Below, piece after piece: positions 1-11,988 of a stretch of 64,000 nt of DNA; position 1 is the first letter of the stretch, and every line of letters begins with the position of its first letter. The notes below the pieces were generated by a model, which had not been told where the DNA came from, searched no databases, and was given only the letters and a program-made list of their open reading frames with translations. Position numbers and translations under genes: made by a program. Source of the stretch: a beta proteobacterium L13 (GTDB taxonomy: Bacteria; Pseudomonadota; Gammaproteobacteria; Burkholderiales; Chromobacteriaceae); contig AMYZ01000005.1 of NCBI GenBank assembly GCA_000335715.1, positions 1 to 64,000 on the forward strand, given 5' to 3'.

Positions 1-106
1 GGAGGCGAACTATACCCAGACAGCCAAAGGGCGTCAACACTTTGCTAGCAATAAACTGCGAGCATTTGCTTAAGGTGTTGATTTGCAACGGCACTGAAAA
101 GCAAAA

Positions 107-130
107 AAGTTGGCCGCAGGCGGCCAACTT
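107..130 (-). terminator. Terminator made of an inverted pair of the TTGGCCGC repeat, after the first pirin
   Basis: AAGTTGGCCGC at 107-117 pairs with GCGGCCAACTT at 120-130 across a two-base loop. Read on the minus strand, the stem is followed by a run of six T. It lies about 30 bases past the stop of the pirin gene, so it probably ends that transcript. The arms are copies of the motif repeated all over this window. Confidence 0.8.
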
Positions 131-158
131 GGTGCAAAGCGCTACACGATATGGTGTA

Positions 159-1019
159 TCAGGGCAGCGGAATAAACTCGCTTTCGCCATTTACCATGGC
201 AAAACTGCCATTTGCCCAGTCGTCACGCGCCTGCTGCAGCCTGTTGCGATCGCTGGCCACGAAGTTCCAGTCCAGATAACGCGGGCCGTCCAGCGCTGCG
301 CCACCGAACAGTACACCACTAGCACCGGCCGAAGTACTGACTTCGCTGGCCTGTTCGCCCAACACCACCAGCTCTCCAGCCTGGATGGTTTCATCCCCTA
401 TCTGCACGCTGCCATCAAACAGGTATAAGCCACGCTCAGCCACATGCGCCGGCAGGGTGAGGCTGGCACCTGCGGCCAACTGCCAGGACAGATACAGCGT
501 GGGGACAAAGGTACGTACCGGCGACTGATGGTTGGCCGCATCGCCTATCAGCAGCTGCAAGCGGGCACCACCGTCTTGCCAGGCTGGCAGTGTGCTGGCC
601 GCGTAGTGGTGGAACGCTGGTTCGCAGGCTTCATCGGCTTGCGGCAGCGCCAGCCACATTTGCAGGCCTTCTATCGCCTGGCCGGCCTGGCGTATGTCTG
701 CGGGTACACGCTCGGAGTGCACGATACCGCGCCCGGCCACCATGAGGTTAATGTCGCCGGGGGTGATGCGCTGTACGGTACCCAGGCTGTCGCGATGCAT
801 CATCTCGCCCTGACGCAGGTAGGTCACCGTGGCCAGACCGATATGCGGATGCTGGCGCACATCGCCAGCCGTACCTTCGGCGGCAAACTGCGCTGGCCCC
901 ATGTGATCCAGAAACACGAAGGGGCCGATGCTGCGGGTACCCATTACGGGCAACAGGCGGCGCACGACAAAGCCGATGTCTTTGCTGACCGGCTGGATAC
1001 GGCGAACGATGTCGGACAT
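159..1019 (-). CDS. Pirin-family protein (first of a tandem pair)
   Basis: A 286-residue bicupin of the pirin family, cytoplasmic non-haem metal proteins; some members have quercetin 2,3-dioxygenase activity, but the substrate here is unknown. The metal-binding set is visible in the N-terminal cupin: His57 and His59 (motif HPHIG), His101 and Glu103 (motif GRGIVHSE). The start at 1019 is chosen because GAGGAG lies at ideal spacing before it; a longer frame exists but would run into the upstream pirin gene. That gene stops at 1030, only 10 bases away, so the two are likely co-transcribed. Length is normal for the family. Confidence 0.9.
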   Translation of the reverse strand: MSDIVRRIQPVSKDIGFVVRRLLPVMGTRSIGPFVFLDHMGPAQFAAEGTAGDVRQHPHIGLATVTYLRQGEMMHRDSLGTVQRITPGDINLMVAGRGIVHSERVPADIRQAGQAIEGLQMWLALPQADEACEPAFHHYAASTLPAWQDGGARLQLLIGDAANHQSPVRTFVPTLYLSWQLAAGASLTLPAHVAERGLYLFDGSVQIGDETIQAGELVVLGEQASEVSTSAGASGVLFGGAALDGPRYLDWNFVASDRNRLQQARDDWANGSFAMVNGESEFIPLP

Positions 1020-1029
1020 GGTGTACTCC

Positions 1030-1875
1030 TCAGGCCAGACGCCCTTGCTGGTAGTCGGCAAAGGCCTGCTCCAGCTCGGAGCGGGTATTCATCACGAAGG
1101 GGCCATACTGGGCGATGCTTTCATTCAGCGGCTGGCCGGATAGCACCAGCACGCGCGCGCCCTCGGCCGTGGCTAATGACACGCCCTCCCCCTGTGCCGA
1201 CAGAATGGCCATATGACCGGTAGGCACCGTGCGGCCAACTACATCCAGCTTGCCCTGGTAGACATAGATAAAGGCATTGTGGCCAGGCTCGATGGCGACA
1301 TCCAGCTGCTGCCCGGCTGGCAGGCTGACATCCAGATACAGCGGCTGGGTATCGGGCTGCTGGATGCTACCGGCTTGCTGGCCATAGTGGCCGGCGATGA
1401 CCTTGACGCTAATATCATTGTCGAGCTGCAACAGCGGAATGTTGGCCGCAGGGATATCCTGATAAGCGGCCGGGATCATCTTGCGTGCGCCAGGCAGGTT
1501 GATCCACAGCTGAAAGCCGTGCATCAGACCTTCTTCCTGCTCCGGCATTTCGGAATGGATCACCCCGCGCCCGGCTGTCATCCATTGCACGCCACCAGGC
1601 CCGAGCAGGCCTTCATTGCCGCCGCTGTCACGGTGACGCATACGACCAGCCAGCATATAGGTAACGGTTTCGAAGCCGCGATGCGGATGCGGCGGGAACC
1701 CGGCAATGTAGTCGCCCGGGTTGTCGGAGCGGAATTCGTCCAGCATCAGGAAAGGATCCAGCCGACGCTGAAGGTCTTGCGTGAGCACGCGCTTGAGCTT
1801 TACACCTGCGCCATCGGACGTATCGCTGCCCTGTACCAGACGCTCTACCTGGCGGGATTGGAATGCCTTGCTCAT
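1030..1875 (-). CDS. Pirin-family protein (second of a tandem pair)
   Basis: A 281-residue pirin, closer to the YhhW type than its neighbour, judged from the motif PPHPHRGFETVTYM. Metal ligands are conserved: His63, His65, His107 and Glu109 (GRGVIHSE). The start at 1875 is preceded by AGGAGT at good spacing. It is transcribed just ahead of the other pirin, forming a two-gene operon. The two share the family fold but differ clearly in sequence, so this is an old duplication or two separate acquisitions. The enzymatic substrate cannot be read from sequence. Confidence 0.9.
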   Translation of the reverse strand: MSKAFQSRQVERLVQGSDTSDGAGVKLKRVLTQDLQRRLDPFLMLDEFRSDNPGDYIAGFPPHPHRGFETVTYMLAGRMRHRDSGGNEGLLGPGGVQWMTAGRGVIHSEMPEQEEGLMHGFQLWINLPGARKMIPAAYQDIPAANIPLLQLDNDISVKVIAGHYGQQAGSIQQPDTQPLYLDVSLPAGQQLDVAIEPGHNAFIYVYQGKLDVVGRTVPTGHMAILSAQGEGVSLATAEGARVLVLSGQPLNESIAQYGPFVMNTRSELEQAFADYQQGRLA

Positions 1876-2002
1876 CACTGACTCCTTGCTTGATTGCTGA
1901 TAGCGACAATATACAAACATGGCCATGCTGATAAAAGATTAAAAAACTGCCGAGGCCTTTCAAATATTCCGAGCAAAGCCGCCGCCTGCGGCCAATATGA
2001 AA

Positions 2003-2025
2003 AAACACCGCACATGGCGGTGTTT
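2003..2025 (-). terminator. Rho-independent terminator after the HDOD gene
   Basis: AAACACCGC (2003-2011) pairs with GCGGTGTTT (2017-2025); on the minus strand the stem runs into a T tract. It sits 26 bases past the stop of the HDOD gene. Confidence 0.8.
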
Positions 2026-2050
2026 GCTGTCACGGGATGACGCGGCAGAC

Positions 2051-3463
2051 TCAGTCTGCGTTTTGCCCCAGGATTTCCTGCGCCCAGACCATGGCATCCA
2101 GGTGGATACGGTTTACATCTTCGGCGTCCAGCTTGAGCATGCGCGCCAGCGTGGTCATGCGCTCGTGGTTGTCCTGCTCGGCAGAAATCGCCAGGGCCAG
2201 GTACGGGGCAAACAGGCCATGCTGATTGAGCAGCGCATCAATCACGGTAGGCGGCAGCTCCAGCGGCGACAGCGCATCGGTGAGCTCGACCTGCATCAGC
2301 GAATCCAGCAGCGAGAACATGCCGGTCAGGAACAGGTGCTCGCACTCCAGCTTGTGGTTGCCGCCCTTTTGCCCCAACGCTTCCATAAAGCGCGCGCGGA
2401 ACAGCGAGCGCTCCAGCAGTGCGAGCGAGCGGCCATCCTCGCTCTTGCGCGAGGTAAACAGCAGCATGGTCAGCCATTTGAACAGCGACTCGCGCCCCAG
2501 CAGCATCAGCGACTCTTCGATCGTCATGACCTTGCGCGACAGGCCATTCATCGGCGAGTTAATAAAGCGCAGCAGCTTGAACAGCAGCACCGAGTCCAGC
2601 TTGAACTGGGCGTCGATGTCGCGGCTTTCGGCACCGGCGCGCAAGAGACGCATGATTTCCAGCACGCGCATCTGGCTGGCATCGGCCTTGGCGTTGGGCA
2701 CCGGGTGGAAGTTGGTCAGGAAGCTACCCTGGTACAGCGCAAAGCGCTTGGCTGCACCCGGCGTTTTCACGCACACGTCAAACTCTTCTGCCGAGCCGAT
2801 ATTGCGCGCGTACCAGCGCGCCGCCGGGTACTTGCCCGGCAGCTGGTCCATAAAAGGCGCCAGCACTTCGTCGGCGGGGGCGGCAAAGTCCATGATCATC
2901 ATGTCCATGCGCGACAGCATCTCGTCCTGCAGCGGTGGCGGCAGCACGCTATGGCCGAACAGCGCCGGCTCGATGGCAAAACGGCGGCCAGCCGCGCGAT
3001 GCGCGTCGATCTTGCTGATGGTGTCAGCAGTTACCGGTTCGTCCATGGCCGGGTTCAGCACAAAAATCACCCGCTCGGCAGGAAAGCCTTCCAGCGCCGG
3101 GTCGCCCAGGGAAATGGTAGAGATATGCACCAGCGCACGGCGGAAAGCCAGCAGGCGGAACACGTCCATATTGATGAGCGTGCTGATCATCAGCCGGTCG
3201 AACTGCGACCACTGGCTGGCGCTGGATTCGCGGCGCTTCACCGCATCACGCACCATGAACTCGTAGGCCACCACGCGCAGCTGCATATCGTGCAGCGGCT
3301 GGTGCGTGACAAAGCCCAGGGTATGCGGCAGCACCGGTGCCGGGCCAGTATCAGCCTGGCTGGCTGGCTGCGCCTTGCCTGCCCCCGGCACCGCGCCGGG
3401 CTCGTTGGCCGCGGGCGCTGTGTCTTCTTTGCGGGACAGCTTGTCAAACAGGTTTTTGAACAT
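2051..3463 (-). CDS. EAL-like/HDOD domain signalling protein (YuxH type)
   Basis: A 470-residue protein. Residues 1-50 are a Pro/Ala-rich linker; about 55-260 resemble a degenerate EAL domain (AYEFMVRD start, no EAL catalytic triad), and about 265-460 form an HDOD domain with the KLLRFINSP and LMLLGRESLFKWL helices. The degenerate EAL part should not hydrolyse cyclic-di-GMP; such proteins act as signalling adaptors, with links to motility and c-di-GMP pathways in known relatives. It precedes no obvious partner; aroC ends 39 bases upstream on the same strand, so read-through is possible. The ribosome site is weak. Confidence 0.85.
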   Translation of the reverse strand: MFKNLFDKLSRKEDTAPAANEPGAVPGAGKAQPASQADTGPAPVLPHTLGFVTHQPLHDMQLRVVAYEFMVRDAVKRRESSASQWSQFDRLMISTLINMDVFRLLAFRRALVHISTISLGDPALEGFPAERVIFVLNPAMDEPVTADTISKIDAHRAAGRRFAIEPALFGHSVLPPPLQDEMLSRMDMMIMDFAAPADEVLAPFMDQLPGKYPAARWYARNIGSAEEFDVCVKTPGAAKRFALYQGSFLTNFHPVPNAKADASQMRVLEIMRLLRAGAESRDIDAQFKLDSVLLFKLLRFINSPMNGLSRKVMTIEESLMLLGRESLFKWLTMLLFTSRKSEDGRSLALLERSLFRARFMEALGQKGGNHKLECEHLFLTGMFSLLDSLMQVELTDALSPLELPPTVIDALLNQHGLFAPYLALAISAEQDNHERMTTLARMLKLDAEDVNRIHLDAMVWAQEILGQNAD

Positions 3464-3502
3464 GGTCAGGCGTCCATCATGGTGCGATAGGTTAATGTCA
3501 AT

Positions 3503-4603
3503 TTAGCCGATGCTGCCGGGGATGCGCGGCGTATCCACGCGCACGTCACCGCACTGAGCACGGTGGCGCAGCGCATGGTCGATCAGCACCAGTGCCAGCA
3601 TGGCCTCGGCAATAGGGGTAGCGCGAATGCCCACGCACGGGTCGTGGCGGCCATGGGTTTCTACCATGATGGCTTCACCGGCCTTGTTGATGCTGCGGCG
3701 CGGCTGGGCAATGGACGAGGTCGGCTTGATGGCCATGGAGACTTCGATCTGCTGGCCGGTAGAGATGCCACCCAGAATGCCGCCCGCGTGGTTGCTGGCA
3801 AAGCCTTCGGGGGTGAGCTCGTCGCCGTGCTCGCTGCCGCGCTGGGTAACGCAGCCAAAACCGGCGCCGATTTCCACGCCTTTCACCGCGTTGATGTTCA
3901 TCATGGCGTAGGCGATATCGGCATCGAGGCGGTCGTATACCGGCTCGCCCCAGCCTACCGGCACATTATCGGCCACCACGCGCAGTCGGGCGCCGACCGA
4001 GTCCAGACTCTTGCGGATGCTGTCCATATAGCTTTCCAGCTGTGGCACCACGCTGTCGTCGGCAGCAAAGAAGGGGTTGGTGTCTACCAGATCCCAGCTC
4101 TTGAACGGGATGGCGACATCGCCGATCTGCGTCATGTGGCCGCGGATAACGATGCCAAACTGCTCGCTCAGCCATTTCTTGGCGATGGCACCAGCGGCCA
4201 CGCGCACGGCGGTTTCACGGGCCGAGGAGCGGCCACCGCCACGCGGGTCGCGGATGCCGTACTTGTGCCAGTAGGTGTAGTCGGCGTGGCCGGGGCGGAA
4301 GGTGTCGGCGATATTGCCGTAGTCTTTGCTGCGCTGGTCGGTGTTGCGGATAAGCAAGGCGATGGGCGTGCCGGTGGTTTTGCCCTCGTACACGCCGGAC
4401 AGGATCTCGACAGCGTCCGGCTCGCGGCGCTGGGTCACGTGGCGGCTGGTACCCGGTTTGCGGCGGTCCAGTTCCAGCTGGATATCGGCTTCGGTCAGCG
4501 CCAGCCCCGGCGGGCAACCATCCACAATGCAGCCGATTCCCGGGCCGTGGCTCTCGCCAAAAGAGGTAACAGTAAACAGCAAACCCATGCTATTGCCAGA
4601 CAT
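3503..4603 (-). CDS. aroC: Chorismate synthase
   Basis: A 366-residue enzyme that converts 5-enolpyruvylshikimate-3-phosphate to chorismate, the last step of the shikimate pathway, using reduced FMN. Family signatures are present: [18 protein letters not shown] near the N-terminus, the central [18 protein letters not shown], and near the C-terminus [18 protein letters not shown]. The start at 4603 gives MSGNSMG, matching the usual start of AroC, with AGGGA upstream; the frame stays open further upstream, but that part has no family similarity. Length is normal. Confidence 0.97.
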   Translation of the reverse strand: MSGNSMGLLFTVTSFGESHGPGIGCIVDGCPPGLALTEADIQLELDRRKPGTSRHVTQRREPDAVEILSGVYEGKTTGTPIALLIRNTDQRSKDYGNIADTFRPGHADYTYWHKYGIRDPRGGGRSSARETAVRVAAGAIAKKWLSEQFGIVIRGHMTQIGDVAIPFKSWDLVDTNPFFAADDSVVPQLESYMDSIRKSLDSVGARLRVVADNVPVGWGEPVYDRLDADIAYAMMNINAVKGVEIGAGFGCVTQRGSEHGDELTPEGFASNHAGGILGGISTGQQIEVSMAIKPTSSIAQPRRSINKAGEAIMVETHGRHDPCVGIRATPIAEAMLALVLIDHALRHRAQCGDVRVDTPRIPGSIG

Positions 4604-4720
4604 CGCTTTATCCCTGAATTCTTGTGTGATCTCACGCGATTCTAGCATGGCTGGCAGGCGTTCGAGCGCCCGCCCTGCCGCTGGCGGGCAGAAGGTTGGC
4701 CGCAGCATGCCGGCAAAACA

Positions 4721-4742
4721 AAACCCGGCCGCAGCCGGGTTT
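4721..4742 (-). terminator. Terminator between tdh and aroC
   Basis: AAACCCGGC (4721-4729) pairs with GCCGGGTTT (4734-4742) and is followed on the minus strand by TTGTTTT. It ends the kbl-tdh transcript and separates it from aroC. Confidence 0.8.
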
Positions 4743-4774
4743 GACAAGGCATGCACGACACGTCGTGCCAAGGC

Positions 4775-5800
4775 TTACTGCCAGTCCAGAATCACCTTGC
4801 CGCTCTGGCCGGACAGCATGGCGGCAAAGCCGGCCTCGAAGTCGTCCACCTTGAAATGGTGGGTCACAATCGGGGTGATATCCAGCCCGGACTGGATCAG
4901 CGCCACCATCTTGTACCAGGTTTCGAACATCTCGCGGCCGTAGATGCCCTTGATTTCCAGGCCCTTGAAGATGACCTGGTTCCAGTCGATGGCGGTGTTG
5001 GCCGGCGGGATACCCAGCAGCGCCACCTTGCCGCCGTGGTTCATCACGTCCAGCATCTGGCGGAAAGCGTGCGGGTTGCCGGACATTTCCAGACCCACGT
5101 CGAAGCCTTCGGTCATGTGCAGCTCCTGCATCACGGCTTTCAGGTCTTCGCGGCCAACGTTCACAGCGCGGGTGGCGCCCATTTTGCGCGCCAACTCCAG
5201 ACGGTAGTCGTTCACGTCGGTAATCACCACATGGCGTGCACCGACGTGCTTGGCGATGGCCACCGCCATAATGCCGATGGGGCCGGCGCCGGTAATCAGC
5301 ACGTCCTCGCCCACCAGATTGAAGCTCAATGCGGTGTGCACGGCGTTGCCGAACGGGTCGAAGATGGACGCCAGGTCGTCGGAAATGTCGTCCGGAATCG
5401 GGAAGGCGTTGAACGCCGGAATCACCAGGTATTCGGCAAACGCGCCTTCGCGGTTCACGCCCACACCGGTGGTATTGCGGCACAGATGACGGCGGCCGGC
5501 GCGGCAGTTACGGCAGTAGCCGCAGGTGATGTGGCCTTCGCCGGATACGCGCTGGCCAATGGTGAAGCCCTGCACCTCCGAGCCCATGCCGGCCACCACG
5601 CCCACGTACTCGTGGCCTACGTGCATCGGCACCGGGATGGTTTTTTGTGCCCAGTCGTCCCAGTTCCAGATATGGATGTCGGTACCGCAAATGGCGGTTT
5701 TGGTGATCTTGATCAGCAGGTCGTTATGGCCCACTGCCGGCATTGGTACGTCGGTCATGCTCAGGCCGGGGGCGGCCTGCAGTTTGGCAAGTGCTTTCAT
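4775..5800 (-). CDS. tdh: L-threonine 3-dehydrogenase
   Basis: A 341-residue zinc alcohol-dehydrogenase-family enzyme that oxidises L-threonine to 2-amino-3-oxobutyrate with NAD. Cys38, Thr40 and His43 (motif ICGTDIH) match the catalytic set known from E. coli Tdh; HVGHE follows. The four cysteines in the [17 protein letters not shown] segment match the structural zinc lobe. The nucleotide-binding GAGPIG motif is present. It follows kbl on the same strand, so both steps of threonine-to-glycine breakdown are together, as in E. coli. Confidence 0.97.
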   Translation of the reverse strand: MKALAKLQAAPGLSMTDVPMPAVGHNDLLIKITKTAICGTDIHIWNWDDWAQKTIPVPMHVGHEYVGVVAGMGSEVQGFTIGQRVSGEGHITCGYCRNCRAGRRHLCRNTTGVGVNREGAFAEYLVIPAFNAFPIPDDISDDLASIFDPFGNAVHTALSFNLVGEDVLITGAGPIGIMAVAIAKHVGARHVVITDVNDYRLELARKMGATRAVNVGREDLKAVMQELHMTEGFDVGLEMSGNPHAFRQMLDVMNHGGKVALLGIPPANTAIDWNQVIFKGLEIKGIYGREMFETWYKMVALIQSGLDITPIVTHHFKVDDFEAGFAAMLSGQSGKVILDWQ

Positions 5801-5843
5801 GTCAGTATCTCTTCAGGTCGCCACAAGCTCCGGCAAACCCCTG

Positions 5844-5971
5844 GCCACGAACCCCACGAAAAACACTTACTGCCGCTTTGTCATACGCTTTGCGCAGAAT
5901 GGCAGGCTTTGTTTGTGCTTGCAGGGGGGCAGTAGCTAGGCGTTCGTGTCCTTTCGTGGAGTTTGTGGCCA
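5844..5971. repeat. Dispersed TTCGTG-type repeat, two copies in the kbl-tdh spacer
   Basis: The spacer holds GCCACGAACCCCACGAAAA (5844-5862). A related direct-sense copy starts near 5942, containing TTTCGTGGAGTTTGTGGC. The exact complement of the first copy recurs at 51102-51120, upstream of ettA. Function unknown. Confidence 0.7.
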
Positions 5972-5979
5972 ATCAATAA

Positions 5980-7179
<1,200 letters not shown>

Positions 7180-7355
7180 GGGCTATCCCTGTGGTGTGGC
7201 AGCTGCCTTACAACGGCACGGCTGCAATGTTTCTGTCACCATTCTAGACCCCTGCCCGCCACATTATCAGGGACAGTTTCGCGTGATTTTCCGGGGGTGA
7301 GTGTTACCGTGCCGTGCGACAATAGCCGGCCATCGACAGCCCCGCCCGTTCCACC

Positions 7356-7544
7356 GTGAGCCAGCCCGCCACCACCCCGCAGTGCCGCCACTGCCAGCAC
7401 TACTACATTACCCACGATGCGCGCTTTCCCTACGGCTGTCGCGCCATGCAGATCAAGAGCAAACGCTCGCCCGTGCTGGATGTACAGGAAGCGACCGGCC
7501 GCCCGTGCGTGATGTTTGTGGCCAAGCCGGCACGTCAGCCATAA
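7356..7544 (+). CDS. Small Cys-rich conserved protein
   Basis: A 62-residue protein starting with GTG; no in-frame ATG lies early enough. It carries CRHCQHYYITHD, then PYGC and GRPC, a CxxC...C...C pattern that suggests a small metal site. Similar short proteins are widespread in Proteobacteria, often with an unsupported label of uracil-DNA glycosylase; function is not known. It is transcribed divergently from kbl and convergently with hemB. Confidence 0.7.
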   Translation: MSQPATTPQCRHCQHYYITHDARFPYGCRAMQIKSKRSPVLDVQEATGRPCVMFVAKPARQP

Positions 7545-7548
7545 AAAA

Positions 7549-7570
7549 ATGCGGCCAGGGTTGGCCGCAT
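7549..7570 (-). terminator. Shared terminator between the Cys-rich gene and hemB
   Basis: ATGCGGCCA (7549-7557) pairs with TGGCCGCAT (7562-7570). On the minus strand the stem is followed by seven T, so it should end hemB; it may also serve the plus-strand gene that stops at 7544. It contains a full copy of the repeated 9-mer. Confidence 0.8.
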
Positions 7571-7593
7571 TGCAGGCAGATCAGGGCGTGGGT

Positions 7594-8945
<1,352 letters not shown>

Positions 8946-9014
8946 GGTGTGTCCACAATGAAAAACGCCGGGGTAGCCCCAGCGTGTCAAGTTTGATTGG
9001 TAAGTCGAAGGATA

Positions 9015-10505
9015 TCAGACCTTGTCGTATACCGGTTGGCCGCCATGCTGGCGCTCGGCTTCCAGGTTGTCTTCCGCGCGGTGGCCGGTCCAGTAGTCGG
9101 CGTTCTTGATGCCCAACTTCTCTGGATGGAACACCGGGTCCAGACCTTGTGCTTTTTGTGCTTCGTAATCGCGCAGCGCAATGAAGGCCGGCTTCTGCAG
9201 CAACAGGATGGCGGCAATGTTCATCCACGCCATCATGCCCACACCAATATCACCCAGGCCCCAGGCCAGGTCAGCCGTTTTCACGGTGCCGTACACCACG
9301 GTAGCCATGATGCCGATCTTCAGCACCAGGGTCAGCCAAGGGCGGTTTACCTTGCGGTTCAGGTAGGCGATGTTGGTTTCAGCGATGTAGTAGTAAGCAA
9401 TGATGGTGGTAAAGGCAAAGAAGAACAGGGCCACCGCCACAAACACGCTACCAAAACCCGGCATGATGTTTTCCATCGCGGTCTGCACATAGCCCGGGCC
9501 TGCTGCCACACCGGCAATACCGGTAAACATGGCTTGGCCATCCGGGCCCTGTACATTGTACTGGCCGGTGATCAGCAGCATGAAGGCGGTGGCAGAACAT
9601 ACGAACAGGGTGTCAACGTACACCGAGAAGGCCTGTACCAGACCCTGCTTGGCCGGGTGCGATACCGCGGCGGCAGACGAAGCGTGCGGGCCGGTACCCT
9701 GGCCAGCTTCGTTAGAGTACACACCGCGCTTCACGCCCCACTGGATCGCCAGACCCAGGATGGCACCAAAGCCGGCATCCATGCCGAAGGCGCTCTTGAA
9801 AATCAGGCTCAGCACATGTGGCAGCTGGTCGATGTGCAGCGCCACGATCACGCAAGCCACAATGATGTAGGCCAGCGCCATGAACGGCACCACGATCTCG
9901 GCAAACTTGGCGATACGCTTCACGCCGCCAAAGATGATGAAGCCCAGCATCAGCGCCAGGATGGCAGCGGTCACGTTAGGGTCAATACCCAAGGCCTTTT
10001 CCAGGCCGGCACCGATGGAGTTGGACTGGGTACCCGGCAGCAGCACGCCGCAGGCAAAGATGGTTGCAATCGCAAACACGATGGCAAACGGCTTCATACC
10101 CAGGCCTTTTTCAATGTAGAAAGCCGGGCCGCCACGGTACTCGCCGTTGATCTTCTCTTTGTAGATCTGGCCGAGGGTGGATTCGACAAACGCCGAGCTG
10201 GCACCCAGGAAGGCTACCATCCACATCCAGAAAATGGCGCCGGGGCCACCAAAGGTGATGGCCGTGGCCACACCGGCGATGTTGCCGGTACCCACACGGC
10301 CAGCCAGCGTCATCGCCAGCGCCTGGAACGACGATACGCCACTGCTGTCGCTCTTGCCGTCAAACATCAGGCGAATCATTTCGCCAAAGTGGCGTACTTG
10401 CGCGAAACGGCTACGGATAGAGAAATACAGGCCAACGCCGAGGCAAAGGAAAATCAGGCCTTTGCTCCAGATCCAGCCGTTCAGAAAATCGACTAACTCC
10501 TGCAT
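9015..10505 (-). CDS. Sodium:alanine/glycine symporter (AGCS family)
   Basis: A 496-residue inner membrane protein with about ten or more hydrophobic segments. It imports small neutral amino acids (alanine or glycine) with sodium. Family signatures include SSFQALAMTLAGRVGTGNIAGVATAI near the N-terminus and GVKRGVYSNEAGQGTGPHASSAA in the middle. An AGGAG-like ribosome site precedes the start. I looked upstream for a glycine riboswitch, common before this family, and did not find one. It is followed by the small membrane protein. Confidence 0.93.
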   Translation of the reverse strand: MQELVDFLNGWIWSKGLIFLCLGVGLYFSIRSRFAQVRHFGEMIRLMFDGKSDSSGVSSFQALAMTLAGRVGTGNIAGVATAITFGGPGAIFWMWMVAFLGASSAFVESTLGQIYKEKINGEYRGGPAFYIEKGLGMKPFAIVFAIATIFACGVLLPGTQSNSIGAGLEKALGIDPNVTAAILALMLGFIIFGGVKRIAKFAEIVVPFMALAYIIVACVIVALHIDQLPHVLSLIFKSAFGMDAGFGAILGLAIQWGVKRGVYSNEAGQGTGPHASSAAAVSHPAKQGLVQAFSVYVDTLFVCSATAFMLLITGQYNVQGPDGQAMFTGIAGVAAGPGYVQTAMENIMPGFGSVFVAVALFFFAFTTIIAYYYIAETNIAYLNRKVNRPWLTLVLKIGIMATVVYGTVKTADLAWGLGDIGVGMMAWMNIAAILLLQKPAFIALRDYEAQKAQGLDPVFHPEKLGIKNADYWTGHRAEDNLEAERQHGGQPVYDKV

Positions 10506-10711
10506 GTTTGCTCCTTTATGTCAGGTATTTGCTTTCCCACAAAGCCGGTAGCCTGGTCGGGGCCACCGCATCGCGCAGGTCGTTGTTGCCTGCTTTGCGA
10601 AGCCGCAACCATACTGAAACAAAACCTGTAGAGCTAGACGCCTGGATACATTAACCATTATTTGTCAGACAATCGCCGCTACGCGCACGATGATTGCCGG
10701 AAAATAAAAAA

Positions 10712-10741
10712 ACGCACCGCGGGTAAACCCTGGCGGTGCGT
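10712..10741 (-). terminator. Rho-independent terminator after dnaJ
   Basis: ACGCACCGC (10712-10720) pairs with GCGGTGCGT (10733-10741); on the minus strand seven T follow. It lies 28 bases past the dnaJ stop. Confidence 0.85.
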
Positions 10742-10768
10742 CCTGGCTACAACAATATTTCGATAAGC

Positions 10769-11890
10769 TTAACCGAAGAAATCCTTCAGTTTGTCCACAA
10801 AGGACTTGGCGCGCGGGGTGTGGGTCGCCACATCGCCCTGGCTGATCGCCTCGAATTCACGCAACAGCTCGCGCTGGCGCTCGGTCAGGTTCACCGGCGT
10901 TTCTACCACTACGTGGCACATCAAGTCGCCAACGTCGGCGCCACGCACCGACTTCACGCCCTTGCCACGCACGCGGTAAACGCGGCCGCTTTGCGTTTCG
11001 GCGGCAATCTTCACTTTCACCATGCCGTCCAGCGTCGGGATTTCCACCTCGCCACCCAATGCCGCCACGGTAAAGCTGATCGGCATTTCGCAGTGCAGGT
11101 CTTTGCCGTCGCGCTCGAATACGCTGTGCTTCTTGACGTGCACCACTACGAACAAGTCGCCGGACGGGCCGCCGTTCTGCCCCGGTTCGCCTTCACCGGA
11201 CAGGCGGATGCGGTCACCCTCATCCACACCAGCAGGGATCTTCACGTTCAGCGTCTTGTGGGTCTTCACCTGGCCGGCGCCGTGGCACTTGTGGCACGGG
11301 TCGGTAATCTGCTTGCCGCTGCCGTGGCAGGTAGGGCAGGTTTGCTGGATGGAGAAGAAACCCTGGCTCATGCGCACCTGACCGTGGCCACCACAGGTGG
11401 TGCAGGTCTTGGGCTGGGTACCCGGTTTGGCACCGCTGCCGTGGCACACGTCGCAGCTTTCATGCGACGGAATGCGGATCTGCTTCTCGCAACCACGCGC
11501 GGCTTCTTCCAGCGTGATTTCCATGTTGTAGCGCAGGTCGGAGCCACGGTACACATTGCTGCGCCCGCCACGGCCACCACCGCCGCCACCAAAGATATCG
11601 CTGAAAATATCGCCGAAATCAAAGCCGCCAAAGCCCTGGCCGCCGCCACCCATGCCGGCTTGCGGGTCGACCCCGGCGTGGCCGTACTGGTCGTAGGCGG
11701 CGCGCTTTTGCGGGTCGGACAAGATCTCGTAGGCTTCTTTGCCTTCCTTGAACTTGTCTTCTGCTTCTTTGCTGTCCGGGTTACGGTCCGGGTGGTACTT
11801 CATCGCCAGCTTGCGATAGGCCTTCTTGATGTCGTCGTCCGACGCATCGCGATTGACGCCCAGTACCTCGTAGAAATCCTTCTTCGCCAT
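10769..11890 (-). CDS. dnaJ: Chaperone protein DnaJ (Hsp40)
   Basis: A 373-residue co-chaperone that delivers substrates to DnaK and stimulates its ATPase. Domain order is classical: J domain (about 1-70, with YHPDRN), a Gly/Phe-rich stretch (about 75-115), a zinc domain with four CxxCxGxG motifs ([32 protein letters not shown]), then the C-terminal substrate-binding domain. It follows dnaK by 98 bases with a hairpin in between, so its level may be set lower than that of dnaK. Confidence 0.98.
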   Translation of the reverse strand: MAKKDFYEVLGVNRDASDDDIKKAYRKLAMKYHPDRNPDSKEAEDKFKEGKEAYEILSDPQKRAAYDQYGHAGVDPQAGMGGGGQGFGGFDFGDIFSDIFGGGGGGRGGRSNVYRGSDLRYNMEITLEEAARGCEKQIRIPSHESCDVCHGSGAKPGTQPKTCTTCGGHGQVRMSQGFFSIQQTCPTCHGSGKQITDPCHKCHGAGQVKTHKTLNVKIPAGVDEGDRIRLSGEGEPGQNGGPSGDLFVVVHVKKHSVFERDGKDLHCEMPISFTVAALGGEVEIPTLDGMVKVKIAAETQSGRVYRVRGKGVKSVRGADVGDLMCHVVVETPVNLTERQRELLREFEAISQGDVATHTPRAKSFVDKLKDFFG

Positions 11891-11938
11891 GCTGTCTCAC
11901 CTCGCGCCAACCTTCAGGGTTGGCCGCATATCATGGAA

Positions 11939-11971
11939 AAGGCACAGCGCCCCCGAAAGGGCCTGTGCCTT
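11939..11971 (-). terminator. Hairpin between dnaK and dnaJ
   Basis: AAGGCACAG (11939-11947) pairs with CTGTGCCTT (11963-11971), followed on the minus strand by only four T. This looks like a leaky terminator or processing hairpin that lets some transcription reach dnaJ. A copy of the repeated 9-mer lies at 11930-11938. Confidence 0.6.
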
Positions 11972-11988
11972 GCCGTTATCGCAGAAGC

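Noticed and set aside
1-106. tRNA, rRNA end or leader at the left edge
   Set aside because: No tRNA cloverleaf or conserved rRNA sequence is seen; an imperfect TCAACAC/GTGTTGA dyad (about 33-80) is too weak to name.
1997-3490. Long plus-strand open frame opposite the HDOD gene
   Set aside because: It is a high-GC antisense shadow: composition is His/Arg/Gln-rich with no domain, and the opposite strand encodes a convincing HDOD protein. The same applies to the other long antisense frames opposite aroC, kbl, dnaK, dnaJ, trpS and ettA.
10506-10768. Glycine riboswitch upstream of the alanine symporter
   Set aside because: AGCS symporters often have one, but the conserved glycine aptamer core is not present. 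The spacer has only the dnaJ terminator and an unremarkable leader.
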